Origin: Aquincola sp.
GTDB taxonomy: Bacteria > Pseudomonadota > Gammaproteobacteria > Burkholderiales > Burkholderiaceae_C
Assembly (NCBI GenBank): GCA_029884035.1
Contig: JAOUIM010000227.1
Span: forward strand, 1-6,204
Reading direction: 5' to 3'
DNA length: 6,204 nucleotides
Each line of letters opens with the position of its first letter. Positions within the stretch are counted from its first letter, which is position 1. The notes beneath the pieces are model-generated. The model had not been told where the DNA came from. It searched no databases and saw only the letters and a program-made list of their open reading frames with translations. The position numbers were made by a program, and so were the translations under genes. Shown one piece after another: positions 1-3,708 of the stretch.

Positions 1-100
1 GAGAGCCACCTGCCGCGCTGAACGGGCTTCGGCGAGCGCCATGCGCCCCTGCGGCGTCGGCGCGGCAAATTTCACACTTGGTCACGTTCGTCGTGGTAGC

Positions 101-119
101 GCCCGGCCCTCTGCCGGGC
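101..119 (+). terminator. GC-rich hairpin, possible weak terminator
   Basis: GCCCGGC (101-107) pairs perfectly with GCCGGGC (113-119) around a five-base CCTCT loop. It lies about 80 bases after a possible upstream stop codon at 19-21. No T-run follows on either strand (TTGC on +), so it is a poor match to a canonical intrinsic terminator. It could equally be a 5' UTR structure of the pilin operon or a chance GC stem. Confidence 0.3.
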
Positions 120-298
120 TTGCAGTGATCCGCGCACACCACACGGTTCGCCGTTCATCGCGGCGCGCGCGCCGTCCGTCCGATACCCGATCCCGCATGT
201 GCACGACCGCACAGCACGGGCGGGCGTTTGCGCTGCACCATGGATGCACCGGAACAGGCAATGCGCCTCCCACGAGCCGTGAGCCCGTGCAGGCGTTC

Positions 299-304
299 GA
301 GGTG
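299..304 (+). promoter_or_regulatory. Ribosome binding site deciding the pilE-like start
   Basis: GAGGTG ends seven bases before the ATG at 312, which is good spacing. The ATG at 306 would sit only one base after it, which is too close. A third in-frame ATG at 345 has AGGTGG (329-334) ten bases upstream and remains a real alternative. It would leave a leader of only four residues (M-A-R-G). Confidence 0.5.
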
Positions 305-311
305 TATGCAG

Positions 312-797
312 ATGCAACGCAATGCAACAGGTGGCCGTCATCGCATGGCACGCGGCTTCACGCTGATCGAGGTCATGATCGTGGTGGCCATCGTCGCCAT
401 CCTCGCCGCCGTCGCGCTGCCCGCGTATGGCGACTACGTCCGCCGTGGCCAGCTGCCCGAGGCGTTTGCCGGCATGGCGGACCTGCGCGTGAAGATGGAA
501 CAGTACTACCAGGACAACCGGCAGTACGGCACCAACGGCGGCAACTGCGCCGACGTCGCCACGCCGACCTGGGCCGTGGGCACGCCGACGCTGACCTATA
601 GCGGCGCCCAGTTCTTCACCTTCACCTGCGCGGTCACCAACGCTGGCCAGGGCTATACGATCACCGCGACCGGATCGAACGGCCGCGCGGTGGGCCACAC
701 CTACACGATCAACCACAACAACGCGCGCGCCACGACGTTGTTCAAGGGCGCAGCGGTCACCAGCACCTGCTGGCTCACGAGGGGGACCGAATGTTGA
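312..797 (+). CDS. pilE: PilE-like type IV minor pilin (prepilin)
   Basis: Class III prepilin of 161 residues, predicted to be cleaved and N-methylated by the prepilin peptidase PilD and to join the minor-pilin complex in the inner membrane. The leader ends R-M-A-R-G15, followed by F16-T-L-I-E20, so the conserved Glu5 of the mature protein is present. A hydrophobic helix spans about 21-38, ending in A-L-P-A-Y. The region Y-T-I-T-A-T-G (115-121) and the later Y-T-I-N-H-N-N-A segment are typical of PilE-like pilins. Cysteines are at 79, 106, 153 and 161. The last pair probably closes the C-terminal disulfide (D) loop, and Cys161 is the final residue. The start was chosen by RBS spacing; 306 and 345 are alternatives and do not change the mature protein. 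It is first in the operon and overlaps the next gene by 7 bp. A major pilin is possible, but the linked minor-pilin genes favour a minor role. Confidence 0.87.
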   Translation: MQRNATGGRHRMARGFTLIEVMIVVAIVAILAAVALPAYGDYVRRGQLPEAFAGMADLRVKMEQYYQDNRQYGTNGGNCADVATPTWAVGTPTLTYSGAQFFTFTCAVTNAGQGYTITATGSNGRAVGHTYTINHNNARATTLFKGAAVTSTCWLTRGTEC

Positions 798-1432
798 GCC
801 CCCGCCCCCAAACCCGCGGCGTGACGCTGATCGAACTCGCGGTCACACTGACCGTGCTCGGCCTGCTGCTGATGGCCGTCATGCCCAGCGTCGGTGTCTG
901 GATCCGCAACACGCAGGTGCGCAACACCGCGTCGTCGATGCTGGCCGGCATGCAGCTCGCGCGCAACGAGGCCATCCGCCGCAATGCGGCCGTGCGCTTC
1001 TCGCTCGTGAGCCTCGCCAACTCCACGGTGATGGACAGCAGCTGTGCGCTCGCCAGCTCCGGCGTGTCGTGGGTGGTCAGCGTGCGCGACCCTGCGGGCA
1101 ACTGCCAGTACACCCCGGCGATGGTGGCCGCCGATGCCACCGACCCGATGATCGTCCAGACCAACGCCGGCGGCGTCGGCGGCACCAACGTCGTGGTCGA
1201 AGGCAAGCTGGCCGACGGCAGCGCGGGTGCCAGCAGCGTCACGTTCAACGGCTTCGGGCGCGTCGAAGGCGCCTCGCCGATCGGCTTCATCAATGTGCGC
1301 AACGAGACCACCGGCAACGACTACCGCAACCTGCGCATCGAACTGGCGCCGGGCGGGTCGGTGCGCATGTGCGACTTGGCCGTGACGGCAACCACCGATC
1401 CCCGCTATTGCCCGACGCGAGGCACACCATGA
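791..1432 (+). CDS. fimT: FimT/FimU-like minor pilin, GspH family
   Basis: A 213-residue prepilin of the GspH/FimT family, expected to be a minor component of the T4P initiation complex. In some bacteria FimT binds DNA and aids natural transformation. The leader is ten residues (ending T-R-G10), followed by V11-T-L-I-E15, so Glu5 is present. The hydrophobic helix covers about 16-35. The family signature on the amphipathic helix, L-A-R-N-E-A-I-R-R-N, is at 56-65, and T-F-N-G-F-G-R-V at 151-158 is the usual GspH beta segment. The C-terminus reads L-A-P-G-G-S-V-R-M-C and then C207, so C194/C207 probably form a disulfide; C85/C105 may form another. The start is supported by GAGGGGG at 779-785, about 5-8 bases upstream. 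The ATG lies inside the preceding gene (7-bp overlap) and the stop overlaps the pilV ATG. FimU is an equally valid name; whether it binds DNA cannot be told from the sequence. Confidence 0.88.
   Translation: MLSPRPQTRGVTLIELAVTLTVLGLLLMAVMPSVGVWIRNTQVRNTASSMLAGMQLARNEAIRRNAAVRFSLVSLANSTVMDSSCALASSGVSWVVSVRDPAGNCQYTPAMVAADATDPMIVQTNAGGVGGTNVVVEGKLADGSAGASSVTFNGFGRVEGASPIGFINVRNETTGNDYRNLRIELAPGGSVRMCDLAVTATTDPRYCPTRGTP
815..838 (+). repeat. 24-nt perfect repeat, copy 1 (fimT)
   Basis: Positions 815-838 in fimT are identical to 1932-1955 in pilW, both encoding R-G-V-T-L-I-E-L around the prepilin cleavage site. The identity extends through synonymous codon positions, so it is a DNA-level match as well as a protein motif. 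Confidence 0.85.
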
Positions 1433-1896
1433 GCAAGGCCTTTTCCCACCGCGGCGCGCGCCGCACGGCACGCGGCTTCATGCTGCTCGAGGTGCTGGTG
1501 GCGATGCTGATCTTCTCGATCGGCGTGCTCGGCATCGTCGGCCTGCAGGCCGCGATGACCAAGGCGCAGACCGGGTCGAAGTTCCGTGCCGACGCCTCGT
1601 TCCTCGCGCAGCGGCTGATCGGCAACATGTGGGCCGACCGCTCGACCCTGGTCAACTACGCCGCCGCCAACTGCGCCGGCTACACCCGATGCAGCGAGTG
1701 GGTCGCAGAGGTCGCGCGCGCGCTTCCCGGCGGTGCCGCAGCGGTGACGGTGACGGCACTGCCCGACGGCACGGATCCGGCCACCGGCGCTGTCGTCGCG
1801 GCCGACGTCACGGTGACGATCACCTGGACGCCACCGAACGAAGAGCAGCGCACCTACACCACGACGTCGTCCGTCTCCAGCAAGAGCCCGACATGA
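1429..1896 (+). CDS. pilV: Minor pilin PilV
   Basis: A 155-residue prepilin matching PilV, one of the core minor pilins that, with PilW, PilX and FimU/FimT, primes pilus assembly and connects PilY1 to the fibre tip. The leader ends R-R-T-A-R-G16; the mature protein starts F17-M-L-L-E21, so Glu5 is kept. The helix segment V-L-V-A-M-L-I-F-S-I-G-V-L-G (22-35) is characteristic of PilV/GspI-like pilins. The A-S-F-L-A-Q-R-L-I-G-N-M-W-A-D stretch (56-70) is typical of PilV. Only two cysteines (82 and 88) are present, six apart. The C-terminal half is a beta domain ending V-T-V-T-I-T-W. The start has GAGG (1419-1422) six bases upstream and overlaps the fimT stop as ATGA. The stop overlaps the pilW ATG in the same way. 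Confidence 0.9.
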   Translation: MSKAFSHRGARRTARGFMLLEVLVAMLIFSIGVLGIVGLQAAMTKAQTGSKFRADASFLAQRLIGNMWADRSTLVNYAAANCAGYTRCSEWVAEVARALPGGAAAVTVTALPDGTDPATGAVVAADVTVTITWTPPNEEQRTYTTTSSVSSKSPT

Positions 1897-3008
1897 ACCG
1901 TCCTTTCATTCCCATTCGCGGCGGCCGCGCGCGCGGCGTGACGCTGATCGAACTCTTGGTCGGCATGGTGGTCGGCATGCTCGCGGTGCTGCTGATCAGC
2001 CAGGTGCTGCTCGTGTCCGAGGGCCAGAAGCGCACCACCACCGGCGGCGCCGATGCGCAGGTCAACGGCGCGCTCGCGCTCTACTCGATCCAGCGCGACG
2101 TGCAGATGGCCGGCTACGGCATCACCAGCAGCCCGACCGTGATCGGCTGTCCGATCAGCGCGCGATACAACGGTGCCGCTCCGGCCGGATTCGCCACACG
2201 GCTCGCGCCGCTGGTCATCACGCCCGAGGCGTCACGCCCGGCGGGCAGCGTGGGCGACTCGATCCGCATGCTGGCGAGCTCCAAGCCGTCGTACTCGGTA
2301 CCCACGCGCGTGATCCCGCCGGCCTATGCGGTGGGCAACACCGAGTTCCCCGTGCGCGCGGCGCTCGGGTTTGCGCAGGGCGACCTCGCGCTCGTAGCGA
2401 CTGACGGTGCCCAGCCCTGCTGGGTGTTCCAGGTGACCGGTGCGCCCACGGCGCGCGCGTTGCCGCGCGTGAATACGGCGTGGAACGCGGCCAACGCGCC
2501 CGACGTGGCCTATGCCGACGGCGCGGTGCTGATGAACCTGGGCACGCTGGTCGACAACATCTACGAGATCAACGGCAACGTACTGCAGCAATCTGTTTTT
2601 GATGTCGCCAACCCGGCGGCCCGCGTGGTGCGCGACCTCCAACCCGACGTCGTCAATCTGCGTGCGTACTACGGCCGAGACACCTCGGTGCCTGCCGACG
2701 GCGTGATCGACGTCTACGACCAGACGACCCCGGCCACCAACGCCGACTGGTTGCGCGTCAAGACGGTGCGCGTGGTGGTCGTGGCACGCAGTTCGACCTA
2801 CGAAAAGGACATGGTCACGCCCGCGAATCCGCAATGGTCGGTGGGCACCCTGCCCGCAACCGCCGGCGCCACCACGTGCGCCTCCGGCGCCTGCCTGACG
2901 ATCGACGTGGGTGCCGGCGTCACGGGCGACGTGCCGGCCAAGCACTACCGCTACAAGGTCTTCGACACGGTCATTCCGTTGCGCAACATGCTGTGGAGTT
3001 CGTCGTGA
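1893..3008 (+). CDS. pilW: Minor pilin PilW
   Basis: A 371-residue prepilin, large for a pilin but normal for PilW. PilW is a minor pilin of the initiation complex and is thought to help hold PilY1. The leader ends R-A-R-G15 and the mature protein starts V16-T-L-I-E20 (Glu5 present). The hydrophobic helix runs about 21-42. The helix following the membrane segment contains Y-S-I-Q-R-D-V-Q-M-A-G-Y-G, the conserved PilW motif. The C-terminus H-Y-R-Y-K-V-F-D-T-V-I-P-L-R-N-M-L-W is also the family's characteristic ending. The central domain is a long beta-rich region with few cysteines. The start overlaps the pilV stop (ATGA), and its RBS is weak (AAGAG at 1882-1886), suggesting dependence on translation of pilV. 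It ends in TGA within the GTGA that starts pilX. Confidence 0.92.
   Translation: MNRPFIPIRGGRARGVTLIELLVGMVVGMLAVLLISQVLLVSEGQKRTTTGGADAQVNGALALYSIQRDVQMAGYGITSSPTVIGCPISARYNGAAPAGFATRLAPLVITPEASRPAGSVGDSIRMLASSKPSYSVPTRVIPPAYAVGNTEFPVRAALGFAQGDLALVATDGAQPCWVFQVTGAPTARALPRVNTAWNAANAPDVAYADGAVLMNLGTLVDNIYEINGNVLQQSVFDVANPAARVVRDLQPDVVNLRAYYGRDTSVPADGVIDVYDQTTPATNADWLRVKTVRVVVVARSSTYEKDMVTPANPQWSVGTLPATAGATTCASGACLTIDVGAGVTGDVPAKHYRYKVFDTVIPLRNMLWSSS
1932..1955 (+). repeat. 24-nt perfect repeat, copy 2 (pilW)
   Basis: This is the second copy of the 24-nt sequence at 815-838, in the same coding frame (R-G-V-T-L-I-E-L) at the prepilin peptidase site of pilW. The copies are about 1.1 kb apart in direct orientation. 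Confidence 0.85.
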
Positions 3009-3679
3009 ACCACCGTCACCTTTCGCTGCGCGGCGCGGCCTGGCATGTCCAGCGCGGCGTTTCGCTGCTGTTCGCACTGCTTTCGCTGGCAGCCATTTCG
3101 CTCGCGGCCGTCGCGCTGGTGCGCTCGGTCGACTCCGGCACGCTCGTGATCGGCAACCTGGGCTTCAAGCAGGATGCGACCGCGGCCGCCGACCGCGCGA
3201 CTGAAGCCGCGCGCGCCTGGCTGATGACGCCGGGTCGTGACCTGACCGTGGATTCGGCTGGGGGCGTGGGCTATTACGCGACGTCGCAGGATGGCCTCGA
3301 TCCCACCGGCCGCCTGACCAGTGCGACCAACCGGATGGCCGTCGTCGACTGGGGCGATCCGGACAGCTGTTCTTGCTATCCCACGACGTGCTCGTCGTGC
3401 AGCCGGCTGCCGTCCAACGAGATTTCGCTCAATGGCGGCGCGGTTCGCGCGCGCTACCTGATCACGCGTCTGTGCCCGGTCACGGGCGCCGTGGTGGCCA
3501 CCAACGCCTGCGCCCAGCCGGCGGCGGTTGCCATCAGCTCGGAGAAGGCGCGCGGCGAACTGCGCGTGGGCACCGAGTCACGCCCGAGCGAGGTCGCACA
3601 GGCGCCGTACTACCGGGTCATCGTGCGCACCGTCAGCGGGCGCAACACCGTCAGCTTCACCGAAACGGTCCTCTACTGA
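3005..3679 (+). CDS. pilX: Minor pilin PilX
   Basis: A 224-residue PilX-type minor pilin (PilX_N-like N-terminus), part of the minor-pilin priming complex. The start is GTG, overlapping the pilW stop as GTGA, with GGAG at 2995-2998 six bases upstream. No better ATG lies in frame before the hydrophobic segment. The leader ends H-V-Q-R-G18. The mature protein begins V-S-L-L-F, so position 5 is Phe rather than Glu; lack of Glu5 is common in PilX/GspK-like pilins that sit at the tip. The membrane helix spans about 19-40 and is followed by V-R-S-V-D-S-G-T-L-V-I-G-N-L-G-F-K-Q, typical of this family. The C-terminus Y-Y-R-V-I-V-R-T-V-S-G-R-N-T-V-S-F is also characteristic. Odd: four cysteines crowd into 122, 124, 129 and 132, with two more at 157 and 169. 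Confidence 0.88.
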   Translation: MNHRHLSLRGAAWHVQRGVSLLFALLSLAAISLAAVALVRSVDSGTLVIGNLGFKQDATAAADRATEAARAWLMTPGRDLTVDSAGGVGYYATSQDGLDPTGRLTSATNRMAVVDWGDPDSCSCYPTTCSSCSRLPSNEISLNGGAVRARYLITRLCPVTGAVVATNACAQPAAVAISSEKARGELRVGTESRPSEVAQAPYYRVIVRTVSGRNTVSFTETVLY

Positions 3680-3693
3680 GGACCGAGCATCAA

Positions 3694-3706
3694 AGGGAGA
3701 GGGGAG
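3694..3706 (+). promoter_or_regulatory. Strong purine-rich RBS of pilY1
   Basis: The sequence AGGGAGAGGGGAG contains several overlapping Shine-Dalgarno matches; AGAGG at 3698-3702 lies six bases before the ATG at 3709. This is the only non-overlapping junction in the operon (29 bases between the pilX stop and pilY1). It suggests that the adhesin is translated independently of the upstream coupling. Confidence 0.6.
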
Positions 3707-3708
3707 TC

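Larger units (their letters stand above)
1..311. other. Upstream non-coding region / operon leader
   Basis: No convincing gene is visible here. In frame 1 the first six codons read E-S-H-L-P-R and end in TGA at 19-21. They could be the tail of an upstream + strand gene, but six codons cannot establish that. The remainder has long open frames on both strands whose translations are Arg/Ala/His-rich and family-less, as expected of GC-rich shadow frames. Two structures stand out: a perfect 7-bp GC hairpin at 101-119 and a 14-nt self-complementary GC run at 161-174. I looked for sigma-70 and sigma-54 promoters and found no good match. The operon promoter probably lies in this stretch, because the first pilin gene has no coding neighbour close upstream. 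Confidence 0.55.

Noticed and set aside
112..150. Possible sigma-54 or sigma-70 promoter around TTGCAG (120-125)
   Set aside because: GG and GC are not at the 10-base spacing required for sigma-54, and no AT-rich -10 element lies 16-18 bases after the TTGCAG.
161..174. 14-nt palindrome as a transcription factor operator
   Set aside because: It is an alternating CG run, which arises easily by chance in this GC-rich DNA; no second copy or known consensus supports an operator.
72..716. Long minus-strand open frame opposite the first pilin
   Set aside because: Its translation is rich in Arg, Ala, His and Gly with no family features, and it lies antisense to a clear prepilin gene. It is a GC-rich shadow frame.
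701..1471. Minus-strand open frame opposite fimT
   Set aside because: Same low-complexity His/Arg/Ala composition; the + strand frame carries a prepilin signal and GspH motifs.
2232..3077. Minus-strand open frame opposite pilW
   Set aside because: No recognisable domain, biased composition, and antisense to the conserved PilW C-terminus.
3659..3708. Terminator between pilX and pilY1
   Set aside because: The 29-base gap is purine-rich, without a stable stem or T-run; it reads as a ribosome binding region.
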